Made by a program: the position numbers and the translations under genes
The notes under the pieces: model-generated
Databases searched by the model: none
Told to the model about the DNA's origin: nothing
Seen by the model: the letters and a program-made list of their open reading frames with translations, nothing else
Part shown: positions 54,114 through 63,564 of the stretch, one piece after another
How positions within the stretch are numbered: position 1 is the first letter of the stretch
Layout: the number at the start of each line of letters is the position of its first letter
DNA from: Agromyces protaetiae
GTDB lineage: Bacteria > Actinomycetota > Actinomycetes > Actinomycetales > Microbacteriaceae
Reading direction: 5' to 3'
NCBI RefSeq assembly: GCF_004135405.1
Contig: NZ_CP035491.1
Coordinates: forward strand, 2,542,001 to 2,606,000
Length of the DNA stretch: 64,000 nucleotides

Positions 54114-55301
54114 ATGACCGCCGCTATGCAGAGCACAGCCATGCCCACGGCCGAGCAGCACGGACTCAAGGCCCACTCCGACGGCGCGGGCTCGTTCGTT
54201 CCCGTGCAGACGCGTTCCGAGCGGTTCCGCTCGGTGAAAGTCGCCGACTTCGAGCCCGTCACCGGCCGCGAGCACGAGTGGAAGCTCTCGCCCGTCGCCG
54301 CGTTCGCAGACCTCACGGGCGGCGAGCTCGACGGGTCGCGTTTCGAGATCGAAGCGACGGATGTCTCGGGCGTCGACGTCTCGTGGATCGGCCGCGACGA
54401 CGCCCGCATCGGTGCCGCCGGCACGCCCGAAGAGCGCGCGTCGGCGAACGCCTGGTCGACCTTCGGCGAGGCGCTCCTCGTCAAGGTGACCGGTGAAGAC
54501 GAGAAGGTCGCGACGATCACGCGCTCGGGCCTCGGCTCGTCGCCGCGCGCCGCGCACACCGTCATCGAAGCGGCGCCGTACAGCCGCGCACTCGTCGTCC
54601 TCCGCGGCACGGGCGATGCGCGCCTCACCGAGAACGTCGAGATCCTCGTCGGCGAAGGCGCCCAGCTTACGGTCGTCTCCCTCCAGGAGTGGACCGACGA
54701 GTCGGTGCACCTCGCGAGCCACTTCGCCCGGATCGGCCGCGACGCGAAGCTCAAGCACATCGTCGTCTCGCTCGGCGGCAAGGTCGTGCGACTGAACCCC
54801 TCGACCCACTTGGCAGAGCAGGGCGGCGACGTCGAGGCCCTCGGCCTCTACTTCTCCGACGCGGGCCAGCACCTCGAGCAGCAGGTGTTCGTCCACCACG
54901 ACGCCCCCAACACGCGCTCGCGCGTGACGTACAAGGGTGCGCTGCAGGGCGAGGGCGCGCGCAGCGTCTGGATCGGCGACGTCCTCATCGGCAACGCCGC
55001 GGTCGGCACCGACAGCTACGAGCAGAACCGCAACCTCGTGCTCACCGACGGCACCCGTGCCGACTCGGTGCCGAACCTCGAGATCGAGACGGGCGACATC
55101 GCGGGCGCGGGTCACGCGTCGGCGACCGGCCGATTCGACGACGAGCAGCTCTTCTACCTCATGGCCCGCGGTATCACCGAAGACGAGGCGCGCCGCCTCG
55201 TCGTCCGGGGCTTCCTCGTCGAGATCGTGCAGCAGATCGGCTCGCCCGAACTCGAGGCGCGCCTCATCGCCGCGCTCGAAGCAGAACTGCAGGGGAGCTG
55301 A
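54114..55301 (+). CDS. sufD: Fe-S cluster assembly protein SufD
   Basis: Paralogue and partner of SufB in the SufBC2D complex. The 395-residue protein shows the family's right-handed beta-helix, with VHHDAPNTRSRVTYKGALQGEG, a conserved His region, and SVPNLEIETGDIAGAGHASATG near the C-terminus, followed by LFYLMARGITEDEARRLVVRGF, also seen in SufB. ATG 54114 follows the sufB stop by two bases; ATG 54126 is an alternative. Confidence 0.95.
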   Translation: MTAAMQSTAMPTAEQHGLKAHSDGAGSFVPVQTRSERFRSVKVADFEPVTGREHEWKLSPVAAFADLTGGELDGSRFEIEATDVSGVDVSWIGRDDARIGAAGTPEERASANAWSTFGEALLVKVTGEDEKVATITRSGLGSSPRAAHTVIEAAPYSRALVVLRGTGDARLTENVEILVGEGAQLTVVSLQEWTDESVHLASHFARIGRDAKLKHIVVSLGGKVVRLNPSTHLAEQGGDVEALGLYFSDAGQHLEQQVFVHHDAPNTRSRVTYKGALQGEGARSVWIGDVLIGNAAVGTDSYEQNRNLVLTDGTRADSVPNLEIETGDIAGAGHASATGRFDDEQLFYLMARGITEDEARRLVVRGFLVEIVQQIGSPELEARLIAALEAELQGS

Positions 55302-55302
55302 C

Positions 55303-55629
55303 GTGGCATCCGTCCGTGTGTGCGCGGTCGACGACCTCGGAACGAACGAGGCGCAGCGCTTCGTCGTCGAGGGCAAGCCGATCGCGGTCGTGAAAGACGC
55401 CGCCGGCGACATCTTCGCCATCGGCGACACCTGCACCCACGGCGACATCTCGCTCGCCGAGGGCTTCGTAGAAGACGACACCCTCGAGTGCTGGGCCCAC
55501 GGGTCGAAGTTCTCGCTGCACACGGGCAAGCCGCTCACCCTTCCGGCCTACGAGCCGGTCCCCGTCTACCAGGTCGAGATCGAGGGCGGCGACGTCTTCA
55601 TCGACCCCGCGGTCACGCTGACCGTCTGA
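55303..55629 (+). CDS. Rieske-type (2Fe-2S) ferredoxin
   Basis: A 108-residue soluble Rieske protein, often annotated as a non-heme iron oxygenase ferredoxin subunit. The cluster ligands are in GDTCTHGDISLAEGF (Cys-X-His) and CWAHGSKFSLHTG (Cys-X2-His). It starts two bases after the sufD stop, with GGGGA at 7 bases. Rieske ferredoxins are a regular member of actinobacterial suf operons, where they are thought to serve electron delivery to Fe-S assembly, although this has not been shown to my knowledge. No oxygenase gene is nearby. Confidence 0.92.
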   Translation: MASVRVCAVDDLGTNEAQRFVVEGKPIAVVKDAAGDIFAIGDTCTHGDISLAEGFVEDDTLECWAHGSKFSLHTGKPLTLPAYEPVPVYQVEIEGGDVFIDPAVTLTV

Positions 55630-55678
55630 TGCTCATTCCGGCTTCGCGGCCGGCCGATCGAAAGAAGAACCACACCTC

Positions 55679-56464
<786 letters not shown>

Positions 56465-56472
56465 GCCGCGCG

Positions 56473-56478
56473 TAGACT
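56473..56478 (+). promoter_or_regulatory. -10 element of sufT, leaderless type
   Basis: TAGACT ends 6 bases before the ATG of sufT, in the 20-base gap after sufC. Confidence 0.55.
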
Positions 56479-56484
56479 CGACCC

Positions 56485-56814
56485 ATGGTCACCTCACTCG
56501 CGCCTGAGAAGTACGACGAGGTCAGCGAAGCGCTGAAAGACGTCGTCGACCCCGAACTCGGGGTCAACGTCGTCGACCTCGGCCTCATCTACGACCTCGG
56601 CTGGGATGACGAGCACGATGCGCTCGTCATCCACATGACGCTCACGAGTGCGGGATGCCCGCTCACCGACGTGCTCGAAGAGCAGACGGCCGAGGCGCTC
56701 GACGGCATCGTCGACGCGTTCCGCATCAACTGGGTGTGGATGCCGCCGTGGGGTCCCGAGCGGATCACCGACGACGGGCGCGACATGATGCGCGCGCTGG
56801 GCTTCGCGATCTGA
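56485..56814 (+). CDS. sufT: Metal-sulfur cluster assembly factor, MIP18 (DUF59) family, SufT-like
   Basis: A 109-residue protein of the MIP18/DUF59 family, with EALKDVVDPELGVNVVDLGLIYDL and TLTSAGCPLTDVLEEQ, which contains the single conserved Cys. By family it supports Fe-S cluster maturation or transfer. It ends the suf group but has its own TAGACT box at leaderless spacing. The cysteine desulfurase SufS and the sulfur carrier SufU, which precede sufT in many actinobacteria, are missing between sufC and this gene. Confidence 0.92.
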   Translation: MVTSLAPEKYDEVSEALKDVVDPELGVNVVDLGLIYDLGWDDEHDALVIHMTLTSAGCPLTDVLEEQTAEALDGIVDAFRINWVWMPPWGPERITDDGRDMMRALGFAI

Positions 56815-56836
56815 TCGCTCGGCAGACGACCGAACG

Positions 56837-57661
56837 ATGAGCGGCGAGGCGCGCGCGTCACGGAACCCGTCGTACAACCACGGGCACCACGAGAGCGTGC
56901 TCCGCGTGCACTCGTGGCGCACGGCCGAGAACTCGGCCGCGTACCTGCTGCAGCATCTGGCTGCCGACGCGCGCGTCCTCGACGTCGGCAGCGGCCCGGG
57001 CACGATCACCGTCGACCTTGCGCGTCTCGTTCCGAGCGGCGAAGTCGTCGGAGTGGATGCCTCGGCCGACGTCGTCGCGAAGGCGAACGGGTACGCGGCG
57101 AGTGCGGCGGTACGCAATGTCTCGTTCGCCTTCGGCGACGCCTATGCGCTCGATTTCCCCGACGGCAGTTTCGACGTCGTCCACGCGCACCAGGTGCTGC
57201 AGCATCTCGAGCGCCCGATCGACGCACTTCGCGAATGGCGGCGCGTGCTGAAGCCCGGCGGGCTCCTCGCGGTCCGTGACGTCGACTACGGCGGCACGAT
57301 CTGGAGCCCGGCATCGGCGGGGCTCACACGCTGGCTCGAACTGCTCCACGACGTGTACGTATGGAACCGATCGACCGCCGACGCCGGTCGCCACGTCGCC
57401 CGGTGGGTGCGCGCCGCGGGATTCGGCGACGTCGAGTCATCCGGCAGCGTGTGGGTGTTCGCGTCCGACCTCGACCGGGAGTGGTGGGGCGGGTCGTGGG
57501 CCGAACGGGCGACCGAGTCCGAGTTCGCGGCGCACGCGATCGAGTCCGGTCACTCGAACCATGCCGAACTGGCCGAGATCGCCCAGGCGTGGCGCGACTG
57601 GCGCGACGATCCCGACGGCTGGCTGCTCATGCCGCACGGCGAGGTGCTCGCGCGAGCGTAG
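56837..57661 (+). CDS. Class I SAM-dependent methyltransferase
   Basis: A 274-residue soluble methyltransferase. The SAM-binding motif I is ARVLDVGSGPGTITVDLA; motif II includes VVGVDASADVV, followed by FGDAYALDFPDGSFDVVHAHQ (motif III) and LREWRRVLKPGGLLAVRDVDYGG, which resembles UbiE/Erg6-type small-molecule methyltransferases. The substrate is unknown. It begins 22 bases after sufT with no strong ribosome binding site and might be cotranscribed. It converges with the minus-strand genes after it, separated by 34 bases. Confidence 0.85.
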   Translation: MSGEARASRNPSYNHGHHESVLRVHSWRTAENSAAYLLQHLAADARVLDVGSGPGTITVDLARLVPSGEVVGVDASADVVAKANGYAASAAVRNVSFAFGDAYALDFPDGSFDVVHAHQVLQHLERPIDALREWRRVLKPGGLLAVRDVDYGGTIWSPASAGLTRWLELLHDVYVWNRSTADAGRHVARWVRAAGFGDVESSGSVWVFASDLDREWWGGSWAERATESEFAAHAIESGHSNHAELAEIAQAWRDWRDDPDGWLLMPHGEVLARA

Positions 57662-57695
57662 CTCGCGTCTGCGCGGTGCACTCGGACGCTCGGCC

Positions 57696-57929
57696 TCACC
57701 AGTCCTCGTCAGGCTCTTCGTCTGCCGCGGGCTCACGCGAACCGAGACCGCGGATCACCGTGCCGTCGTCGAGTTCGGCGATCGGCCGGCCCTCGAGCCA
57801 GGTGAGCGTCCAGCTGCCGCCCGCGGCGTCGGGCAGCGCGCCCTCGGCCTCGGCGATGCGCGCACGCAGCTCGTCGGGCACCGACCGCGGCGGCTCGGCG
57901 CCGAATGCCCACCTCGTGCCGAGCTGCAT
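57696..57929 (-). CDS. Small conserved hypothetical protein
   Basis: A 77-residue protein starting MQLGTRWAFGAEPPRSVP, with GSWTLTWLEGRPIAELDDGT in the middle and an acidic tail ending DEEPDEDW. I recognise no domain; there is no membrane segment or signal peptide. It begins within the stop of the acetyltransferase gene (TGATG), so it is translationally coupled to it. The overlap and normal codon use make it a real gene. A longer reading from 57956 is unlikely. Confidence 0.75.
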   Translation of the reverse strand: MQLGTRWAFGAEPPRSVPDELRARIAEAEGALPDAAGGSWTLTWLEGRPIAELDDGTVIRGLGSREPAADEEPDEDW

Positions 57930-58375
57930 CACGCGTCCATCTCGTAGGTGACCCACTCGGTACGCCGGGCGAGCGAGTCGTAGAGCGCCTGCGCGTCTTC
58001 GTTCGCGGCCGACGTGACCCAGCTGACCCCGCCCGTGCCGAGCTCGGCCGCGCGCGAGTGCACGGTTTCGATGAGCGCACGCGCGACGCCGTTGCGCCGA
58101 TGCTCGGGAACGACGTAGAGGTCGTCGAGGAACACCGCCGTCGTGGCGTTCAGGGTGTCGGGAACACCGCGGAAATGCGCGAGCGCGATCGCCTCGCCCT
58201 CCTCGTCGAACGCCAGGATCGCTTCGAGCGGGTGGGTCGCGTCACGAAGCCACGTCCAGACGGTGAGCGCCTTCTGGTCGTCGAGCTCGTGCTCGTAGAA
58301 CCGGCAGTATCCGTCGAAGAGCGGCAACCAGGCGAAGAAGTCGTCGTCGCCGGCCGGGCGGATCTCGTGCGTCAT
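57929..58375 (-). CDS. GNAT family N-acetyltransferase
   Basis: A 148-residue GCN5-related acetyltransferase. The acetyl-CoA-binding motif A is FLDDLYVVPEHRRNGVARALIETV, preceded by AIALAHFRGV (motif D) and followed by VSWVTSAANEDAQALYDSLARR (motif B). The opening THEIRPAGDDDFFAWLPLF is typical. The acceptor substrate is unknown. It follows valS on the minus strand after 27 bases and overlaps the small gene after it. Confidence 0.9.
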   Translation of the reverse strand: MTHEIRPAGDDDFFAWLPLFDGYCRFYEHELDDQKALTVWTWLRDATHPLEAILAFDEEGEAIALAHFRGVPDTLNATTAVFLDDLYVVPEHRRNGVARALIETVHSRAAELGTGGVSWVTSAANEDAQALYDSLARRTEWVTYEMDA

Positions 58376-58402
58376 CGATGTCCGATCAGTCGGTGGGCCG
58401 CC

Positions 58403-60994
58403 TCACTCGGCGGGTGGAAGCACGATATCGCGAACCACGAGCTCTTCGGCGGTTTCGAACGACAGTTGTGCAATGCGTCCGACGGCGCGGAGGTCGCCCG
58501 CAGCCGCTTCGAGCAGCCGCACGGCGTCTTCGGGGCCCGCGATGACGGCCGAGACGACCGGCGTCTTCTGCGAGGCCTTCGCGGCGGTCTTCGCACCGCG
58601 GATGCCAGTGAGGGCCAGGCCCGTGAGCTCGAGGAGCTCGACGCCGGCCTCGCCGCGTGCGTCGAGTTCGTCGACGGTCGGCCAGGTTGCGTTGTGGACG
58701 CTGCCCTCGTTCGACCAGCTCCACGCCTCTTCGGTCGCGAAGGGGATGACTGGGGCGAAGAGGCGAAGGAAAACGCTCAATGCGGTCTTGAGCGCGGCGA
58801 CCGCCGAGGCCTGCTCGGGGCTCTGCACGCCGTAGGCGCGCTCCTTCACGAGCTCGAGGTAGTCGTCGCAGAACGTCCAGAAGAACGTCTCGGCGACCTC
58901 GAGGGCGCGCGCGTGGTCGTAGGCGTCGAGCGCACGCGTCGCCTGCTCGACGACGGTCGTGAGCGCGGCGAGCATGCTGCGATCGAGCGGCACCGTCACC
59001 GGGGCATCCGCGACGCCCTCGAACGACAGGATGAACTTCGCCGCGTTGAGCACCTTGATGGCGAGGCGGCGGCCGATCTTCACCTGCGTCGGGTTCTGCA
59101 CGTCGAACGCGGCGTCGGTGCCGAGGCGGCTCGACGCCGCCCAGTAGCGCACCGCGTCGGAGCCGTGCTGGTCGAGCAGGCCGACGGGCGTCACGACGTT
59201 GCCCTTCGACTTCGACATCTTCTTGCGGTCGGGGTCGACGATGAAGCCCGAGATCGCGGCGTTGCCCCACGGCGCGACGCCGTGCTCGAGTTCGGCGCGG
59301 AGCGCCGTCGAGAACAGCCACGTGCGGATGATGTCTTGGCCCTGGGGGCGGAGCGAGTAGGGGAACACGAGCTCGAAGAGCTCGGGGTCGCGCTCCCAGC
59401 CGCCCGCGAGCTGCGGGGTGAGCGACGAGGTCGCCCACGTGTCCATGACGTCGTGCTCGCCGATGAAGCCGTTCGGCGCGCCGCGCTGCGACTCGTCGAA
59501 GCCCGGTGCGGCGGCCGACGACGGGTCGACCGGCAGGAGGTCGCGCGTTGCCACGATGGGCTCGTCGAAGCGCGGGTTGCCCTCGCCGTCGAGCGGATAC
59601 CACACAGGGATCGGCACACCGAAGAAGCGCTGGCGCGAGATGAGCCAGTCGCCCGAGAGCCCGCCGACCCAGTTCTCGTAGCGCACGCGCATGAAGTCGG
59701 GGTGCCACGCGATCTGGCGGCCGCGCTCGAGGAGTCGCTCCTTCAGGTCGGCGTCGCGGGCGCCGTTCACGATGTACCACTGGCGCGTCGACACGATCTC
59801 GAGAGGGCGGTCGCCCTTCTCGAAGAACTTCACCGGGTGCGTGATGGCCTTGGGGTCGGCGAGGAGGTCGCCCGACTCGCGCAGGAGCTCGACGACGGCC
59901 TGCTTGGCGCTGAACGTCGTCTTGCCCGCGAGCTGCTCGTAGGCGGCACGGCCGGCGTCGGTCGTGATCCACTCGGGCGTCTCGGCGATGATGCGGCCGT
60001 CGAAGCCGATGATCGCGCGGTTCGGCAGGTCGAGTTCGCGCCACCAGACGACGTCGGTCACGTCGCCGAAGGTGCAGATCATCGCGATGCCGGTGCCCTT
60101 GTCTTTCTGGGCGAGGTGGTGCGCGACGACGGGCACCTCGACGCCGAAGACGGGCGAGATGACGGTCTTGCCGAACAGCGGCTGGTAGCGCTCGTCGTCG
60201 GGGTGCGCGACGAGGGCGACGTTCGCGGGGATGAGCTCGGGGCGGCTCGTCTCGATCTCGACGATGCCGCCGTCGGGGCGGTGGAACGCGATGCGGTGGT
60301 AGTGGCCCGGCTGCTCGCGGTCTTCGAGCTCGGCCTGCGCGACGGCGGTGCGGAACGTGACATCCCACAGCGTCGGCGCCTGCGCCTGGTACGCCTCGCC
60401 GCGCTCGACGTTGCGGATGAACGCGAGCTGCGACGTGAAGAGCGCCTCGTCGGCGATCGTGCGGTACGACTGCGTCCAGTCGACCGAGAGGCCGAGCTGG
60501 CGGAAGAGCGACTCGAACTGCTGCTCGTCTTCGACCGTCAGGCGCTCGCACAGCTCGATGAAGTTGCGGCGCGAGATCGGCAACTGGTCGGCGGCCTTCG
60601 TGCTCTTGTTGTCGCCGCCCTCGAACGGCGGCGTGAAGTCGGGGTCGTACGGCAGCGACGGGTCGCAGCGCACGCCGTAGTAGTTCTGCACTCGACGCTC
60701 AGTGGGCAGGCCGTTGTCGTCCCAGCCCATGGGGTAGAAGACGTGCTTGCCGCGCATGCGCTGGTACCGCGCGATGAGGTCGGTGTGGGTGAACGAGAAC
60801 ACGTGACCGATGTGGAGCGAGCCCGACGCCGTCGGCGGGGGAGTGTCGATCGAGTAGACGTCGTCGGCGGTGGCCGCGTCGCGGTCGAACCGGTAGGTGC
60901 CGTCGACCTCCCACGATTCGCCCCACTTGGTCTCGAGACCTTCGAGTGCGGGCTTCTCGGGGATGCGGGCGTCGGTGGGCTCGGGGAACGTCAT
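58403..60994 (-). CDS. valS: Valine--tRNA ligase
   Basis: It charges tRNA-Val. The 863-residue class I synthetase has the HIGH motif in GSLHIGHVFSFTHTDLIARY, the WDDNGLPTERRVQNYYGV region, an editing (CP1) domain (about residues 190-340), ISRQRFFGVPIPVWY, the KMSKS loop DPDRKKMSKSKGNVV, and an anticodon-binding domain. It is of the shorter actinobacterial type, with little room for a C-terminal coiled coil. ATG 60994 is preceded by GGAG at 9 bases; an in-frame GTG at 61024 is the alternative. A minus-strand TACCAT at 61064-61069 may be its -10 box. Confidence 0.95.
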   Translation of the reverse strand: MTFPEPTDARIPEKPALEGLETKWGESWEVDGTYRFDRDAATADDVYSIDTPPPTASGSLHIGHVFSFTHTDLIARYQRMRGKHVFYPMGWDDNGLPTERRVQNYYGVRCDPSLPYDPDFTPPFEGGDNKSTKAADQLPISRRNFIELCERLTVEDEQQFESLFRQLGLSVDWTQSYRTIADEALFTSQLAFIRNVERGEAYQAQAPTLWDVTFRTAVAQAELEDREQPGHYHRIAFHRPDGGIVEIETSRPELIPANVALVAHPDDERYQPLFGKTVISPVFGVEVPVVAHHLAQKDKGTGIAMICTFGDVTDVVWWRELDLPNRAIIGFDGRIIAETPEWITTDAGRAAYEQLAGKTTFSAKQAVVELLRESGDLLADPKAITHPVKFFEKGDRPLEIVSTRQWYIVNGARDADLKERLLERGRQIAWHPDFMRVRYENWVGGLSGDWLISRQRFFGVPIPVWYPLDGEGNPRFDEPIVATRDLLPVDPSSAAAPGFDESQRGAPNGFIGEHDVMDTWATSSLTPQLAGGWERDPELFELVFPYSLRPQGQDIIRTWLFSTALRAELEHGVAPWGNAAISGFIVDPDRKKMSKSKGNVVTPVGLLDQHGSDAVRYWAASSRLGTDAAFDVQNPTQVKIGRRLAIKVLNAAKFILSFEGVADAPVTVPLDRSMLAALTTVVEQATRALDAYDHARALEVAETFFWTFCDDYLELVKERAYGVQSPEQASAVAALKTALSVFLRLFAPVIPFATEEAWSWSNEGSVHNATWPTVDELDARGEAGVELLELTGLALTGIRGAKTAAKASQKTPVVSAVIAGPEDAVRLLEAAAGDLRAVGRIAQLSFETAEELVVRDIVLPPAE

Positions 60995-61093
60995 GCGGTC
61001 ATGCTCCGTCGGTATATGCGGCACCGAGTCCGTAGGGGTGCCTGAATGTGTGGGTTCCCGTCAATGGTAGCGAATGCGGGCTGGGCGTCCGGT

Positions 61094-62716
61094 TCAGGAG
61101 CGCGACGACCGGATGGCTCGGGGCGCATCCGCGACGAGTGCCGCCGTATAGGCGTCGGCCGGGGAGCCGAGCACCGCAGTCGTCGGCCCCTGCTCGACGA
61201 TGCGCCCGTCACACAAGACGACGATGCGGTCGCTCATGTGGGCGGCCACGTCGAGGTCGTGGGTGATGAACAGGTAGGCGAGGCCGCGCTCCTGCTGCAG
61301 GTCGTCGAGGAGGTCGAGCACGCGCGCCTGCACGGTGACGTCGAGTGCCGACACGGGTTCGTCGAGGACGAGCACCTCGGATTCGCGTGCGAGCGCACGG
61401 GCGATCGCGAGCCTCTGGCGCTCGCCGCCCGAGAGCGAGTCGGGTCGGCGTGTGGCGAAGGCGGAGTCGAGCCCGACGGCGTCGAGGAGTTCTCCGATGC
61501 GTGCGCGTCGGGCTGCCCGCGGGCTGCGCGCGACGGAGGTCGGCAGCGCGTCCGCGAGCGACGCGGCGACGGTCAGCCGCGGGTCGAAGGCACTGCGGGT
61601 GTCCTGCGCGACGAAGCCGATGCGAGGGCGGCGCGCGCGGCGCGCGCGCTCGGGGGAGGCGCTCCAGGGTTCGCCGAAGAGTTCGACGGCTCCTGAGTCG
61701 GGTGCCGTGAGCCCGAGCACGAGCCGGGCGATCGTCGACTTCCCGCTCCCCGACTCTCCGATCACGGCGAGAGTCTCGCCCGCGGCGAGTTCGAGCGACA
61801 CGTCGTCGACCGCGATCCGTTTGCCGCTTCGTCCCGCGAACGACTTCGTCACTCCGGTCAACGCGAGCACCGGGGGAACTGGACGTTCGGTTCGCGTGCG
61901 CTGCGCGAGGGGCGCTCCGGATGTCCCGAGCAGCCGCCGGCCTCTGGGCACGCCGGCGGGCGACGCCCCGATGAGTCGGCGCGTGTACTCCGTCGCGGGG
62001 GCGGCGAGCACGGTCGCGGTCTCGCCCGACTCGATCACGCCGCCGGCCTTCAGGACGTGCACACGGTCGGCGATCTCGGCGACGATTCCAAGGTCGTGGC
62101 TGATGAGGAGGATGCCGGTTCCGGCGCGCTTGAGGCGACTGAGTTCTTCGAGCACGCGGCGCTGCACGCCCGTGTCGAGCGCGGTCGTCGGCTCGTCGGC
62201 GATCACGAACGGCGGATCGAGCACGACCGCCGACGCGATGAGCGCCCGCTGGCGGAGGCCGCCCGAGAGTTCGCCCGAGAGCGACCCGACGCGGTCGGCG
62301 GGATCGGGCATGCCGACGCGCGCGAGCGCCTCGAGCACGCGGGCGCGACGGGCATCGCGTGACTCGCCCGTGTGGAGGCGCACGGCGTCGTCGATCTCGC
62401 GCCCGATGGGTCGCAGCGGGTCGAGCGACGTGAGCGCGTCTTGCAGGACGAGCCCCACTCTGCTGCCGCGCAAACCGCGAAGACGGCGCTCGGATGCCTC
62501 GAGCACGTCGACCCCGTCGACGACGAGCCGATCTGCGGAGACCGCCGCTCCGCGGCCGGCGAGCCCCAGGAGTGCTCGGGCCGAGAGCGACTTGCCGCTG
62601 CCCGATTCGCCGACGAGTGCGACGCATCGGCCCGGCTCGACCGCGAACGAGATGCCGTGCACGACCTCGACGCCGCCGAAGGCGATGCGCAGGTTCCTGA
62701 CGTCGACGAGGCTCAT
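61094..62716 (-). CDS. Peptide/nickel-type ABC transporter, fused double ATP-binding protein
   Basis: A 540-residue protein with two complete nucleotide-binding domains in one chain (DppD-like then DppF-like). First domain: Walker A ALVGESGSGKSLSARALL, signature LSGELSGGLRQRALIA, Walker B PFVIADEPTTALD. Second domain: AVIGESGSGKSTIARLVL, DSLSGGERQRLAIARAL, VLVLDEPVSALDV. It powers import through the two permeases encoded just upstream. The start overlaps the permease stop (ATGA). The solute-binding protein and operon start lie beyond the window, so the substrate (peptide, nickel or other) cannot be assigned. Confidence 0.92.
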   Translation of the reverse strand: MSLVDVRNLRIAFGGVEVVHGISFAVEPGRCVALVGESGSGKSLSARALLGLAGRGAAVSADRLVVDGVDVLEASERRLRGLRGSRVGLVLQDALTSLDPLRPIGREIDDAVRLHTGESRDARRARVLEALARVGMPDPADRVGSLSGELSGGLRQRALIASAVVLDPPFVIADEPTTALDTGVQRRVLEELSRLKRAGTGILLISHDLGIVAEIADRVHVLKAGGVIESGETATVLAAPATEYTRRLIGASPAGVPRGRRLLGTSGAPLAQRTRTERPVPPVLALTGVTKSFAGRSGKRIAVDDVSLELAAGETLAVIGESGSGKSTIARLVLGLTAPDSGAVELFGEPWSASPERARRARRPRIGFVAQDTRSAFDPRLTVAASLADALPTSVARSPRAARRARIGELLDAVGLDSAFATRRPDSLSGGERQRLAIARALARESEVLVLDEPVSALDVTVQARVLDLLDDLQQERGLAYLFITHDLDVAAHMSDRIVVLCDGRIVEQGPTTAVLGSPADAYTAALVADAPRAIRSSRS

Positions 62717-63564
62717 CGTGCCGACCTTCCCGCCGCGAGGCGGCGGCCGAGCACGGTCGCCGACACGATGGTCGCGATGATCGCGAGGCCCGGGATGACG
62801 GTCATCCACCACGCAGTCTGGATGTACGTGCGACCGGCGTTGAGCATGGCGCCCCACTCGGGCGCCGGAGGCTGGGTGCCGAGACCGAGGAAGCTGAGCG
62901 TTGCCGCCCACACGATCGCCTGCCCGATGCCGAGCGTCGCGAGTACGAGGAGTTCGCGGGCGAGGTTCGGGACGATCGTGCGCACGACGATGCGGGAGGG
63001 CCGGTGGCCGAGCACCCGTGCGGCCTCGACATAGCCGGTCTGGCGGAGTTTGAGCGTCTGTCCGCGGATGATTCGGGCGTAGCCGGGTGCGGTCGAGAGG
63101 CCGACGGCGATCGTCGCGGTGAGCGGCCCCGGCCCGAAGAGCGCGATCACGAGGAGCGCGAGGAGGAGCCCGGGGAACGCGAAGAGCACCTCGAGTACCC
63201 GCCCGACGACGAAGTCGCCGACGCGACCCGCGAGCCCTGCGATGAGCCCGAGGGGGAGCGCGAGCCCGAGGCCGATCGCGGTCGCTGCGACGCCCACCAC
63301 GAGCGACGCGCCCGCGCCGTGCACGAGCCGCGTGTAGAGGTCGCGGCCCGACTCGTCGGTGCCGAAGACGTGGCCGGGCCCGGGCGGGGTGAACGCCTCT
63401 CGCGGCGCGATCGCGAGCGGGTCGCCCGGTGCGAGGAGCGAGGGCCACAGGGCCGCGACCACGAGGACGACGACGTACACCAGCGCGAGGAGTTCGGGCA
63501 GCGTGAGTCCGATGCTGCGGACGAGCGTGCGGCCACGTGCCCCGTGGACGGCGGTCTCGGTCAT
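62713..63564 (-). CDS. ABC transporter permease, DppC/OppC type
   Basis: A 283-residue membrane protein with about six hydrophobic segments and the permease EAA-type motif YVEAARVLGHRPSRIVVRTIVPN (about residues 181-203). The N-terminal region has HVFGTDESGRDLYTRLVHGA, a hallmark of DppC/OppC-type permeases. The start ATG 63564 overlaps the preceding permease stop (ATGA), and its stop overlaps the ATPase start. An in-frame GTG at 63792 lies in the neighbour gene and is rejected. Confidence 0.92.
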   Translation of the reverse strand: MTETAVHGARGRTLVRSIGLTLPELLALVYVVVLVVAALWPSLLAPGDPLAIAPREAFTPPGPGHVFGTDESGRDLYTRLVHGAGASLVVGVAATAIGLGLALPLGLIAGLAGRVGDFVVGRVLEVLFAFPGLLLALLVIALFGPGPLTATIAVGLSTAPGYARIIRGQTLKLRQTGYVEAARVLGHRPSRIVVRTIVPNLARELLVLATLGIGQAIVWAATLSFLGLGTQPPAPEWGAMLNAGRTYIQTAWWMTVIPGLAIIATIVSATVLGRRLAAGRSAR

